Below are positions 54,705 to 63,939 of a stretch of 64,000 nucleotides of DNA, piece by piece. Positions within the stretch are counted from its first letter, which is position 1; each line of letters begins with the position of its first letter. The notes beneath the pieces were generated by a model that was not told the origin of the DNA, did not search any database, and worked only from the letters and a program-made list of their open reading frames with translations. A program made the position numbers and the translations under genes. Origin of the DNA: CAYWTS01 sp964461265 (GTDB lineage Bacteria > Bacteroidota > Ignavibacteria > Tepidaquicellales > OLB5); the NCBI GenBank assembly GCA_964461265.1, contig CAYWTS010000006.1:1-64000 (forward strand), written 5' to 3'.

Positions 54705-55091
54705 TTAATTGAGTGCAAAGTTAATCTAAATCAGAGATTAATGAAATGGTTTAAATTAAAATTGTAAGGTTATAAGGTTTGTTGAAGAAATGTAAAAATT
54801 TTTGCACGACCGTGGTAATGTAACATAAAAACTTTCTTCGTTGTTTAAGGCGGGATTTGTTAAACAAACATCGGGCTTCAGTACAAAAATGGGTTAAAAT
54901 TATGTAAAACATTTCGGGTAAAGCCCAACAATGATGGTCACCTAAACCCTGCCCTGAATGACAGGGAAATTATTTTTAAAAGCGGATACCTTACCCATTT
55001 TCAAAAAAATACTACTCTTTTTTATTGGTTAATTTCATACGATTAATTTATATGTTTGTATTAAGATATAAAGTTAACCTTCATTTTTGTT
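54705..55091. other. divergent intergenic region with promoter for the M14 gene
   Basis: No gene. At 55051-55058 is TATGTTTG (TAnnTTTG), with TTG at 55025-55027 (23-base spacer), 33 bases before the carboxypeptidase start, a plausible promoter. Around 54940-54975 a short CCCTG/CAGGG inverted repeat (CCCTGAATGACAGGG) is seen. No clear promoter for lysA was found. Confidence 0.5.
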
Positions 55092-56816
55092 ATGTACAAA
55101 ACACTGCTTATATTATTTGCGTTTACTCAAATAATATTTTCGCAGAACACGGAATATTATTTTAGATTTAAGGCTGAAATTTACAATGATATTAATTATC
55201 TGACACAGGCCATTTCAATAGACGATGTCCGTGAAGGATATATTTATGCCTATGCAAATGAATATGAATTTTCGAGATTCAAATCACTTGGCTATACCTA
55301 CGAAATTTTGCCTAATCCGGGTTCACTTCTCAAAGATGTGAAAATGACAAATGACCCGCAATTGCTGCTACGCGAATGGGATTCATACCCCACTTATGAT
55401 GCATACATAACGATGATGAATAATTTTGCTACACAATACCCGACTCTATGCAGGATAGTAAACATCGGGCAGACAGTTCAAGGCAGGCAATTGCTGTTTG
55501 CGGTTATTTCCGATAATGTTAGCGTCCGCGAAGCCGAACCCCAATTCCAGTATTCATCATCTATGCATGGCGATGAAACAACCGGATACGTACTGATGTT
55601 ACGGCTTATTAATTACCTGCTCACAAACTACGGGACCAACAACGAAGTAACAAATCTTGTAAATAATGTAGAAATATGGATAAATCCTCTTGCTAACCCT
55701 GACGGCACTTACTGGGGCGGTAACGGGACGGTAAACGGTGCACGCCGAAACAACGCAAATAATTATGATCTTAACCGCAATTTCCCTGACCCGACTAATC
55801 CAATGCCAACACCGCCTTATCAGCCTGAGACAATAGCAATGATGAACATTGCATCGGCTAATAATTTTGTCCTTTCAGCTAACTTTCACGGCGGAGCTGA
55901 AGTTGTAAACTATCCTTGGGATACGTGGTCAAGGCTTACAGCAGATAATAATTGGTGGGTAAAGGTATCACGCCAGTATGCCGATACTGTTCACGTTTAT
56001 GCAGTTCCGGGTTACATGACGTATCTGAACAACGGAATCACTAATGGTTACGCATGGTACCGTGTTGTTGGCGGCAGGCAGGATTATATGTGTTATTACC
56101 AGCACGGGCGCGAATGCACTATTGAGCTTTCGAACACAAAATTACTTCCTCCCGCACAGCTTCCCGCTCACTGGGATTATAACTGGCGTTCATTTATGAA
56201 CTACATGAAGCAAACATTATACGGAATTCGCGGGATTGTTACCGATTCAGTAACAGGATTACCTTTGCTTGCAAAAATTTTTGTAAACGGCTACGACGTT
56301 GATAGTTCTGAAATATACTCCGATTCTTTAAGAGGTAATTACCACAGGATGATATACACAGGAACATATACACTCAGCTTTTCAGCGCCCGGATACTATA
56401 CAAAAACAATATCAAATGTATATGCAAAGAACGATTCAACTACTATACTTAACGTTCAGCTAAGACCGATAATGATAAATATCTCAAAAATTTCTTCTGA
56501 AATTCCAAAAGAATTTAAGCTTTACCAGAACTATCCGAATCCTTTCAATCCAACAACAAAAATAAAATTTAGCGTTCCTTCCGTAGGGAAAAGGCGTGCC
56601 TTTTCACTACAGAACGTGAGATTGATAATTTACGACATCCTCGGCCGTGAGATAATAACACTTGTTAATGAGCAGGTACTGCCAGGCACCTATGAAGTTG
56701 AATGGAATAGTACATATTATCCTCCGGGAGGCAGACAAGCTCCGAGCGGTGTTTATTTTTACAAACTGACGGCAGACAGTTATTCTGAATCAAAAAATAT
56801 GATACTTATAAAATGA
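55092..56816 (+). CDS. T9SS-secreted M14 zinc carboxypeptidase
   Basis: Signal peptide (1-18). The M14 catalytic domain (about 100-375) has HGDE with zinc ligands His159 and Glu162, NPDG, the substrate arginine region (RNNANNYDLNRNF), the third zinc ligand His266 in NFHGG and the catalytic Glu345 in CTIELS, all intact. A carboxypeptidase-regulatory-like beta domain (about 378-455) and a CTD (NYPNPFNPTTKIKF, SGVYFYKL) follow. The CTD has two additions compared with others here: a palindrome-coded VGKRRAFSLQN (see 56583) and YPPGGRQAPSG. It would digest external protein. Its stop overlaps the FG-GAP gene as ATGA. Confidence 0.93.
   Translation: MYKTLLILFAFTQIIFSQNTEYYFRFKAEIYNDINYLTQAISIDDVREGYIYAYANEYEFSRFKSLGYTYEILPNPGSLLKDVKMTNDPQLLLREWDSYPTYDAYITMMNNFATQYPTLCRIVNIGQTVQGRQLLFAVISDNVSVREAEPQFQYSSSMHGDETTGYVLMLRLINYLLTNYGTNNEVTNLVNNVEIWINPLANPDGTYWGGNGTVNGARRNNANNYDLNRNFPDPTNPMPTPPYQPETIAMMNIASANNFVLSANFHGGAEVVNYPWDTWSRLTADNNWWVKVSRQYADTVHVYAVPGYMTYLNNGITNGYAWYRVVGGRQDYMCYYQHGRECTIELSNTKLLPPAQLPAHWDYNWRSFMNYMKQTLYGIRGIVTDSVTGLPLLAKIFVNGYDVDSSEIYSDSLRGNYHRMIYTGTYTLSFSAPGYYTKTISNVYAKNDSTTILNVQLRPIMINISKISSEIPKEFKLYQNYPNPFNPTTKIKFSVPSVGKRRAFSLQNVRLIIYDILGREIITLVNEQVLPGTYEVEWNSTYYPPGGRQAPSGVYFYKLTADSYSESKNMILIK
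56583..56610 (+). repeat. palindromic insert inside the M14 gene CTD
   Basis: GTAG-G-GAAAAGGC-GT-GCCTTTTC-A-CTAC: a near-perfect 28-base palindrome that codes in frame for part of a loop between two CTD strands. The general plan (GTAGGG ... palindrome ... CTAC) is that of small repeat elements seen in bacterial intergenic DNA. A second shorter palindrome, CCTCCGGGAGG, is at about 56729-56739 in another loop. Confidence 0.65.
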
Positions 56817-58540
56817 AAAAAACTTTTACATTTTTTATTATTAATTACTCAATACTTGTTATCAATGGTTTTACCCAGGTTCCGTTCAGCACTTCTCCCT
56901 CATGGACTTCAGCAGCTAATAATGAGTATTCAACCGGTGCCGCATGGTGCGATATTAATAAAGATGGCTGGCTTGACCTTGTCATAGCAAACGGGAACGA
57001 TATGTCAAGGCAGCGGCTGGCTGTATATTATAATACAAACGGAACACTTCCCACATCACCGAACTGGCAATCAGCAGATATAGATTATCACGGTCATCTC
57101 AGTGTTGGTGATATTAACAAAGACGGCTTCCCTGATGTTGCAGTCTCGGTTTATATTGGTGCAGGCGGGTTCAGTACAAAAGGAAGGGTGAAAGTATATC
57201 TTAACAGTAACGGAACACTTTCATCCAATCCTTCGTGGCTCTCCGGTGACTCGATGTATACATTCAGCTGCGCATTTGGCGATGCCGATAATGACGGCGA
57301 CCTTGACCTCGCAGTTGCGTGCGGTGAAAGTTATGAACAGCGTTCAGAAAGAAACAGGATATATTACAACAATAACGGGACACTGAATACAATGCCCGGA
57401 TGGACAAGCAATGAAATCGGTTACAGCTATGACGTAACCTGGGCTGATTTCAACAATGACGGCAGGCTTGACCTCATATTTGCAAACGAAAGGGGACCAA
57501 ATAAAATGTATCTGAATTACGGTGACTCGATTGGAAGAAGTGCTTACTGGACTTCAACCGACGCAAGCCAGTATGCTAATTCAATTTTTGCTGCTGATGT
57601 AAATAATGATTCCTATATTGAGGTAGCTGTTTCAGATAATAACCAGCTTGGCGGAACAGGCAAATTCAAAATTTATATGAATAATTCAGGTACGCTTGCA
57701 ACAACTCCCATTTGGTCGTCTGCATGGAGCGGATACGGCTCGGGTATAAATTTAGCAGATATCGATTTCGATAACGACGTTGATTTAATCGGCGGCGGGT
57801 GGTGGTCTGCATGCAGAATTTATCAAAACACAGGCGGTACGTTCAATACTAATCCGCAGTGGACATCCTCAACAAATAGCGTTGTGGAAGCCATAGTTTT
57901 CGGCGATATGGATAACGATGCATTAGATACCGTTAACACCCAGTTCACAGGAAACGGAACAAGAAAATTATTTTACCTTGCAAGAAAACCTGTCCAGAAA
58001 ATAGTCAGGATTTATATTGGAAACGATACAGCTACTTATAACCAGTATTCCTGCGATTTAGAAAACGGGTGGATATGTTTTGCTTCTGCACCACCAAATG
58101 CAGCAAATATTCTAATAAAAACAATCTGCTCTCATGACCTAGATTTCGCAATCAGCAACTGGGATCCCAATATTGGTAACTATGTATTTAAAAATACTAC
58201 TGTTGTAGACATTCCGGTTATTAGTTCAGAAGTTCCCGTAGATTTTGTTCTTTACCAAAACTATCCAAATCCGTTCAATCCGGTAACGAAGATAAGATTC
58301 AGCATCCCGGTTGTAGTGAACAGCCGCGGCCGTTCGATACCAATACACCTGAAAATTTACGACATCCTCGGTCAGGAAATTACAACACTTGTTAACGAAC
58401 CCCTGAAACCCGGCACTTACGAAGTGGATTGGAATGCAAGTAATTATGCCGGCAGCGTATATTTTTATTCATTAATTCTAGGTGACCCTTCGACTTCGCT
58501 CAGAGTAATTGAAACAAAAAGTATGGTTTTAATTAAGTAA
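56813..58540 (+). CDS. T9SS-secreted FG-GAP/VCBS repeat protein
   Basis: Signal peptide (1-22), then a seven-bladed-type propeller of FG-GAP/VCBS repeats with calcium loops such as DINKDGWLD, DINKDGFPD, DADNDGDLD, DFNNDGRLD and DMDNDALDT, and a CTD (NYPNPFNPVTKIRF). Likely a secreted or surface adhesion/scaffold protein; no catalytic domain is present. It overlaps the M14 gene by 4 bases (ATGA), so both cargo proteins are translated together. The CTD contains an added GDPSTSLRV segment coded by a CCTTCGACTTCGCTCAG sequence (about 58487-58503), another in-frame repeat. Confidence 0.88.
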   Translation: MKKTFTFFIINYSILVINGFTQVPFSTSPSWTSAANNEYSTGAAWCDINKDGWLDLVIANGNDMSRQRLAVYYNTNGTLPTSPNWQSADIDYHGHLSVGDINKDGFPDVAVSVYIGAGGFSTKGRVKVYLNSNGTLSSNPSWLSGDSMYTFSCAFGDADNDGDLDLAVACGESYEQRSERNRIYYNNNGTLNTMPGWTSNEIGYSYDVTWADFNNDGRLDLIFANERGPNKMYLNYGDSIGRSAYWTSTDASQYANSIFAADVNNDSYIEVAVSDNNQLGGTGKFKIYMNNSGTLATTPIWSSAWSGYGSGINLADIDFDNDVDLIGGGWWSACRIYQNTGGTFNTNPQWTSSTNSVVEAIVFGDMDNDALDTVNTQFTGNGTRKLFYLARKPVQKIVRIYIGNDTATYNQYSCDLENGWICFASAPPNAANILIKTICSHDLDFAISNWDPNIGNYVFKNTTVVDIPVISSEVPVDFVLYQNYPNPFNPVTKIRFSIPVVVNSRGRSIPIHLKIYDILGQEITTLVNEPLKPGTYEVDWNASNYAGSVYFYSLILGDPSTSLRVIETKSMVLIK

Positions 58541-58597
58541 CTTTTTGATAATTTTTAAACTTCAGTATATTACTGTTAATTTGTTATAATATAAACG

Positions 58598-59107
58598 ATG
58601 ACCGAAAAGCTAAAACAAGAATTTATTATCCTGTTCGAGGAATTTAAAAAAAAGTTCGGTGAGTTCCTGCGTTTTGAAAAATTACTCAGAAAGTTTTACA
58701 AAGATACCGATTCAAAAACTTACCTGATGCTCAGTTTTCTTAATGCGTATGCCGATTCAATGGAAGACAGGATGAACCTTGACGATATAATTATCACGGA
58801 GCGAGACGATAAGGTTGGTGTATTTGCCGGGATGTTAAGAAATTTCGTAAAGAATAAATATCTCATCGTACAGGAAGATACCGATATGCTGACTGACATG
58901 CAGGATATTTTTTCATCTGTTTCAAAGGAACTTCAAATACATATCGGTGATAAAAATACTCCTGCAAAATACAGCATATTTGAACACGAAATAAACAAAG
59001 CAATAGAAAATTTCCAAACCAGAACCCGCGACCTGAAAACCGGGCTAACTAAACTGAAAAAAGACTACAAAAAACTTCTGGAACTATATAATTCGTTTAT
59101 CAATTAG
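58598..59107 (+). CDS. hypothetical helical protein (169 aa)
   Basis: No family recognised. Mostly alpha-helical and charged, with no signal peptide: helix-rich N-terminal part (MTEKLKQEFIILFEEFKKKFGEF), a middle region with DDIIITERDDKVGVFAGM, and a C-terminal coiled coil (about 128-165, leucine heptads). It might be a regulatory or structural cytoplasmic protein. It is 57 bases downstream of the FG-GAP gene but reads as an independent gene; the next gene follows at 91 bases. Confidence 0.6.
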   Translation: MTEKLKQEFIILFEEFKKKFGEFLRFEKLLRKFYKDTDSKTYLMLSFLNAYADSMEDRMNLDDIIITERDDKVGVFAGMLRNFVKNKYLIVQEDTDMLTDMQDIFSSVSKELQIHIGDKNTPAKYSIFEHEINKAIENFQTRTRDLKTGLTKLKKDYKKLLELYNSFIN

Positions 59108-59186
59108 ATCGGTTCCCGTTTAAATGCCCCTGTAAAATAAAATTCCTGTTTTTTCAGCGGGAATTTCTTTTCTGTGTTCATTTTCC

Positions 59187-59194
59187 TAACTTTG
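59187..59194 (+). promoter_or_regulatory. promoter -7 element before the 59198 gene
   Basis: TAACTTTG fits TAnnTTTG and ends 3 bases before ATG 59198, so a transcript would have almost no leader. No TTG element at the expected distance. Confidence 0.4.
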
Positions 59195-59197
59195 TAT

Positions 59198-60187
59198 ATG
59201 CAGCACGAATTTCCTGAACCAGTTGGTTCGTTCAAAGCTTTTACAAATAAACTTATTGATTATGCAGGACTATTCCCCCCTGCAGGCTTAAGTCTTACCC
59301 AGGCATTTCACAATTTCCTGTTTTACAAAATTAGCCCATATTCATGGATGCTTTCTAACTTTATCTGTCCCGCCGGCAAATTAAACGAACTGACAGAATT
59401 AATGAAACACATTGAAGACGATAACACAGCCATAATACCTGTTTCGATACTTGGCTCCGGTACAGATGACCCAAGAAAACTCTACGAAAAAAATGATACT
59501 GACTTAACAGCAATTAATACATTTCATGAAACTTCTTCTGCCAAGGCATCAATCGACGCATTTGAAATACGTTTACCAGCTGTTTTATTTACGGATAAGA
59601 GTGGGAGCAGTATACTCGACGTGCTTGATAAAATAAATTATTTGATTCAGGATTCGCTGAAAAAAGAAATTCCGTGTTACTTTGAAGCGTCAATTACAGG
59701 TAATTTCAATTTCTGTATATCAAAGCTTGCAGAAGCAGTTGCTATACATAATATGAAAGGATATAAAAGCGGTTTAAAGCTCAGGACCGGAGGAACGGAA
59801 GCATCTTCATTCCCTTCGGTTGATGAAGCTGCTCATACTATTTACACTTGTCTTGAACAGGCAATACCTATGAAATGCACTGCCGGATTGCATCATCCCA
59901 TCAGGCATTATAACGAAACTGTATCAGCTAAAATGCACGGATTTCTGAATATCTTCGGTGCTGGTATTCTTGCTTATACACATAAGCTTGAATTATCTAA
60001 AATTAAAGAGATACTTGAGGACGAGTATAGCTATAATTTCGATTTTACTCCTGATAGTTTTAAATGTAATACGATTACCGCAAATGAAGAAAATATCCGT
60101 GAAGCACGTGAAAAGTTTATGATTTCATTCGGAAGCTGCAGCTTCGATGAGCCGATTGATGATTTGAAAACAATAGAGTTGCTGTAA
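59198..60187 (+). CDS. conserved hypothetical protein next to fumarylacetoacetase
   Basis: I do not know a function. The protein is soluble with a typical LIDYAGLFPPAGL motif near the N terminus, KLRTGGTEASSFPS and CTAGLHHPIRHYNE in the second half. Glycine-rich, strand-helix alternation suggests a TIM-barrel-like fold. Sequences of this type are, to my memory, found beside aromatic catabolism genes; here fahA follows by 75 bases. GTG 59174 would extend it 8 codons; ATG 59198 is preferred. Probable role in tyrosine or homogentisate breakdown by context only. Confidence 0.6.
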   Translation: MQHEFPEPVGSFKAFTNKLIDYAGLFPPAGLSLTQAFHNFLFYKISPYSWMLSNFICPAGKLNELTELMKHIEDDNTAIIPVSILGSGTDDPRKLYEKNDTDLTAINTFHETSSAKASIDAFEIRLPAVLFTDKSGSSILDVLDKINYLIQDSLKKEIPCYFEASITGNFNFCISKLAEAVAIHNMKGYKSGLKLRTGGTEASSFPSVDEAAHTIYTCLEQAIPMKCTAGLHHPIRHYNETVSAKMHGFLNIFGAGILAYTHKLELSKIKEILEDEYSYNFDFTPDSFKCNTITANEENIREAREKFMISFGSCSFDEPIDDLKTIELL

Positions 60188-60233
60188 CGAGTGCTTATCG
60201 AGCACGCATGTCTGCTCGGAGAGCAGACGTTAC
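60184..60233. repeat. three-way-junction palindromic element
   Basis: Outer stem GTAACG (60184-60189) with CGTTAC (60228-60233); inside, GTGCT/AGCAC (60191-60205) and GTCTGCTC/GAGCAGAC (60210-60228 with a GGA loop). The left outer arm includes the stop codon of the upstream gene. It fills the interval before fahA. Confidence 0.6.
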
Positions 60234-60262
60234 GCTCATTATCTTAAAATTATTTAATAATA

Positions 60263-61519
60263 ATGAAATCATTCATACAATATAACCCCGACTCACATTT
60301 CCCTATCGAAAACCTTCCGTATTGTGTCTTTAAACCCAAGTCTGGCGGCGCAATACGGACAGGAACAGCAATCGGAGATTACATACTTGACCTTTCGGTG
60401 CTGGAAGAGAAAGGTTTTTTCAAAAATACTGATGTTGGAAACAGAAAGATTTTTTCAAACAACTTTCTGAACGAATTTATGTCGCTCGGCAGACCTGTTT
60501 GGAAACAGGTCAGAATAATTTTACAGGATATTTTAAGCTGTGATAGCCATGTATTAAAACAAAATGAACAGCTTAAACAAAAGGCATTAGTAAAAATAAG
60601 CGATGCAGTTTTATGCATGCCTGTTGAAATAGGAGACTATACCGATTTTTATTCATCAAAAGAACATGCAACAAATGTTGGTATTATGTTCCGCGGTAAA
60701 GAAAACGCATTAATGCCCAACTGGCTTCATCTGCCTGTAGGGTACCATGGTCGGGCAAGCTCTGTTGTTCTGAGCGGAACCGATATTCACCGCCCGCAAG
60801 GGCAAACTAAAGCGGATAATGAAACCATACCAAAGTTCGGACCAACCAAACAGCTTGATTTTGAGCTTGAAATGGGATTTTTGGTAGCAAAGGGTAACGA
60901 GCTTGGCAAACCTATTCCTATTGATGAAGCATACGAACATATCTTCGGATTTGTGCAAGTTAATGACTGGAGTGCAAGGGACATTCAGAAATGGGAATAT
61001 CAGCCGCTGGGTCCATTCCTTGCAAAAAATTTTGCTACATCAATTTCACCGTTTGTTGTCACAATGGAGGCGTTAGAACCATTCCAATGTAAGGCACCTG
61101 AACAAATACCCGAACCGCTTACATATTTAAAAGAAAAAAACAGATACACGTATGACATTAACCTTGAGGTTTCATTAACCACTGAACAACAAAGGGAACC
61201 GTATTTAATCTGTAAATCTAATTTCAAACATTTATACTGGACAATCAGCCAGCAGCTTGCACACCACACAATAACAGGCTGCAATCTGAAAACGGGTGAT
61301 TTATGTGCATCGGGAACAATCAGCGGACTAACGGAAAATTCATATGGTTCTATGCTTGAGCTAGCATGGAAAGGTGAAAAACCAATAAAGCTGCCTTCAG
61401 GGGAAGAAAGAAAATTCCTTGAAGACGGTGATGAAGTAATAATATCCAGCTATTGCCAGGGTGATGGTTACCGTGTGGGATTTGGAGAGGTAAAGGGAAA
61501 AATTTTACCAGCGGTTTAA
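60263..61519 (+). CDS. fahA: fumarylacetoacetase
   Basis: Last step of tyrosine catabolism: fumarylacetoacetate to fumarate and acetoacetate. The N-terminal SH3-like domain (1-120) is followed by the FAH fold with metal and substrate residues in DYTDFYSSKEHATNVGIMFR, WLHLPVGYHGRASSVV, FELEMGFLVA, VNDWSARDIQKWEYQPLGPF and GTISG. Length 418 aa is that of eukaryotic-type and bacterial two-domain FAH. Its products feed the TCA cycle, consistent with sucD and pccB-type genes here. Other steps (hpd, hmgA) are not in the window. Confidence 0.95.
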   Translation: MKSFIQYNPDSHFPIENLPYCVFKPKSGGAIRTGTAIGDYILDLSVLEEKGFFKNTDVGNRKIFSNNFLNEFMSLGRPVWKQVRIILQDILSCDSHVLKQNEQLKQKALVKISDAVLCMPVEIGDYTDFYSSKEHATNVGIMFRGKENALMPNWLHLPVGYHGRASSVVLSGTDIHRPQGQTKADNETIPKFGPTKQLDFELEMGFLVAKGNELGKPIPIDEAYEHIFGFVQVNDWSARDIQKWEYQPLGPFLAKNFATSISPFVVTMEALEPFQCKAPEQIPEPLTYLKEKNRYTYDINLEVSLTTEQQREPYLICKSNFKHLYWTISQQLAHHTITGCNLKTGDLCASGTISGLTENSYGSMLELAWKGEKPIKLPSGEERKFLEDGDEVIISSYCQGDGYRVGFGEVKGKILPAV

Positions 61520-61616
61520 ATTTAACCATCCTCAGACCTGACAGGTTTTAAATTGATTTTTGTTCCCAGTATGGTAATATAAGATAAAATTAAACTTACA
61601 AAAACCAATAAGGTTT

Positions 61617-63143
61617 ATGATAAACAAATTAAAATCAATCGAAAGTTACAAATTCCTTATACTGTTAACCATTCTCTACCTTCCTCTGCAATTAATTACA
61701 GGGTTAAACTATCCGCTTTTCAGAGACGAACTGTATTATTTAACAAGCACTTCTCACCTCTCGTTTGGTTACGTTGACCACCCTCCGCTTTCAATATTTC
61801 TGCTTACCGTCTGGAAATTTATTTTCGGTTCATCACAGATTTCGGTAAGAATTTTACCGGCACTATGTGGAGCTGCAGTAATCTGGATTACTGCACTTAC
61901 AACAAAAGAGATGGGCGGTTCTAAAGTACCGCAAATGCTAGCAGCACTTTGTGCCTTCCTGGCAGCTTCATGGCTATCTATGTGCAGTTACTATTCTATG
62001 AACAGTTACGATTTAGTATTCTGGAGCCTGCTGTTTCTTATACTCATAAAAATACTGAACACCGGCGATAATAAACTCTGGATAAACTTCGGAATTATTG
62101 CAGGCATAGCTTTATTAAACAAGATAAGTATTTTATTTTTATTGTTTTCGGTGTTTGCAGGAATGTTAATTTTCAGGCGTGACCAATTCACATCAAACAA
62201 ATTCTGGTTTGGTTACATTCTAGCCGGTATAATATTTCTGCCTTATGTCATATGGCAATTCTTTAACAACTTCGCCACACTCGAATTCATCAGGAATGCG
62301 TCTGCTTACAAGATATCGAATACCTCGATTGTCGGTTTCTACAACAAACAGGTTTTTGCCTTTTCGCTTTTCATTTCAGTTATATGGCTGGCTGGACTAT
62401 TTACTATGCTATTATCAAATCAGCTTCGTAAATACAGAGTTATATCGGTTATTTATATTATTATTCTGGCAATACTGCTGATTCAAAAAAGTAAACCGTA
62501 TTACCTTTATGTAATATACAGTCCATTAATTGCTGCGGGCTCAATAATGTTTTGCAAATATGTATACGAGAGAAAGAAATATTTATTTAACATTTTCATA
62601 GTGCTTTTAGCAGCTATGGCACTTGTAACAATGCCTGTGGCTATTCCCGTTTTATCACCCCAGGATTACGTAAAATATTCCGAAGCATCGGGTATTAAAC
62701 CGGATGTTGGTGAAAACCGGCAGCAGAGTATCCTGCCCCAGTTTTTCGCTGACCGTTTCGGATGGAGGGAACTGACGGAAAAGGTTGTATCGGCTTATAA
62801 TACACTTACACAGGAAGAAAAAAATCATTGTGCAATATACGGGCAGAACTACGGTGAAGCCGGTGCTGTGGATTATTACGGAAAAGAATACGGACTCCCT
62901 CCTGCTATATCCGGACATAATAGCTACTGGTTTTGGGGATACGGAGGTGATTCTGTGAACGTAGTAATAGTAGTAGGCGGTGATGAAAACAAAGCAAAAG
63001 AATTGTTTGAGGAAGTTACTTTGTTCGCCATTCATTCACATCCCCTTGCAATGCCCGATGAAAACAACATACCGATATATATAGCCAGGAAGCCGAAGAT
63101 ACCGATGAAAGAAATCTGGAATATGGTGAGGTTTTATATTTAA
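61617..63143 (+). CDS. family 39-type membrane glycosyltransferase
   Basis: A polytopic membrane protein of the PMT/ArnT group (GT39/GT83). The first periplasmic loop has the acidic catalytic motif FRDELYY (35-41; Asp37, Glu38), followed by HPPLSIFLL. About ten membrane helices fill residues 10-355, and a soluble C-terminal domain follows (about 360-508), containing YGQNYGEAGAVDYYG. These enzymes move sugars from lipid-linked donors to lipids or proteins at the periplasmic face. Substrate unknown. The stop is followed after 2 bases by the hydrolase gene, suggesting co-expression. Confidence 0.85.
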   Translation: MINKLKSIESYKFLILLTILYLPLQLITGLNYPLFRDELYYLTSTSHLSFGYVDHPPLSIFLLTVWKFIFGSSQISVRILPALCGAAVIWITALTTKEMGGSKVPQMLAALCAFLAASWLSMCSYYSMNSYDLVFWSLLFLILIKILNTGDNKLWINFGIIAGIALLNKISILFLLFSVFAGMLIFRRDQFTSNKFWFGYILAGIIFLPYVIWQFFNNFATLEFIRNASAYKISNTSIVGFYNKQVFAFSLFISVIWLAGLFTMLLSNQLRKYRVISVIYIIILAILLIQKSKPYYLYVIYSPLIAAGSIMFCKYVYERKKYLFNIFIVLLAAMALVTMPVAIPVLSPQDYVKYSEASGIKPDVGENRQQSILPQFFADRFGWRELTEKVVSAYNTLTQEEKNHCAIYGQNYGEAGAVDYYGKEYGLPPAISGHNSYWFWGYGGDSVNVVIVVGGDENKAKELFEEVTLFAIHSHPLAMPDENNIPIYIARKPKIPMKEIWNMVRFYI

Positions 63144-63145
63144 TT

Positions 63146-63808
63146 ATGAGCATAAAAGAACATCATACTCAAGTAACCAAGACTGCACGCTACTATACTT
63201 CCGGAGAACTCAATTCACAAACAAAAAATGTATTGATAGTTCTCCACGGTCACCGCCAGCTTGCTGGTGAGTTCATTAAAACTTTCACGGAACTTACTGA
63301 AAAAGGATATTATGTTATCGCTCCCGAAGGACTTTCAAAATTCTATTTAAAAGGCGATTACGGTGACATAGGTGCAACATGGATGACAAAAGAAGACAGG
63401 CAGAACGAGATAAATGATTATGTAAATTACCTTGATAATCTATACAAAGCTGAAATCAGGGATATACAGCAAAAATATAATTACAAAGTAACAGCGTTAG
63501 GATTTTCACAGGGTGCCGCAACACTTTCACGCTGGCTTGCTTATGGCAAATCTAGGGTGGATAAAGCTATATTCTGGTGCGGTAATCTTGCACATGACCT
63601 TGACTATTCGGTAAAAAGCAATCTTCACAAAGCTGAGCTGTTAATAGTATACTCGGATAATGACCCGTATTTAACCATTAATTTTATGGAATCACACATA
63701 AAGATGCTAAAGGATAACGGGTTAAATCCAAAAACATACATGTTTAGCGGTGTGCATGAAATTAATATGAATCTGTTAAACAATGCTTGTGTCCTATACT
63801 ACATCTGA
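63146..63808 (+). CDS. alpha/beta hydrolase (phospholipase/carboxylesterase type)
   Basis: A cytoplasmic serine hydrolase of the YpfH/phospholipase-carboxylesterase kind, 220 aa. Catalytic elements are visible: LHGH (oxyanion), nucleophile Ser121 in GFSQGAA, Asp173 in SDNDPYL and His204 in SGVHEIN. Acts on ester substrates; exact one unknown. It lies 2 bases after the GT39-type gene. Downstream an AACCCGC/GCGGGTT terminator closes the unit. Confidence 0.85.
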   Translation: MSIKEHHTQVTKTARYYTSGELNSQTKNVLIVLHGHRQLAGEFIKTFTELTEKGYYVIAPEGLSKFYLKGDYGDIGATWMTKEDRQNEINDYVNYLDNLYKAEIRDIQQKYNYKVTALGFSQGAATLSRWLAYGKSRVDKAIFWCGNLAHDLDYSVKSNLHKAELLIVYSDNDPYLTINFMESHIKMLKDNGLNPKTYMFSGVHEINMNLLNNACVLYYI

Positions 63809-63889
63809 TGGAATATCATAATTTAATCTCAATTGAATATATTCCCTATTAAACTTATTTTCGTAACACATAAAACCGCTTAATAGCAT

Positions 63890-63916
63890 AACCCGCCATT
63901 TAGCGGGTTTAATTTT
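63890..63916 (+). terminator. terminator after the hydrolase gene
   Basis: AACCCGC (63890-63896), CATTTA loop, GCGGGTT (63903-63909), then TAATTTT. A short GC-rich stem with a T-rich tail. Confidence 0.75.
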
Positions 63917-63939
63917 CTAACTTCTCAGCTTCTTAACTA

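Noticed and set aside
61536..61560. Terminator after fahA (ACCTG-A-CAGGT)
   Set aside because: Stem of only 5 bp and a weak T-tract; may be a repeat. Not strong enough to list.
62655..63035. 126-aa minus-strand frame
   Set aside because: Antisense to the GT39-type gene; Phe/Tyr/Cys-rich shadow.
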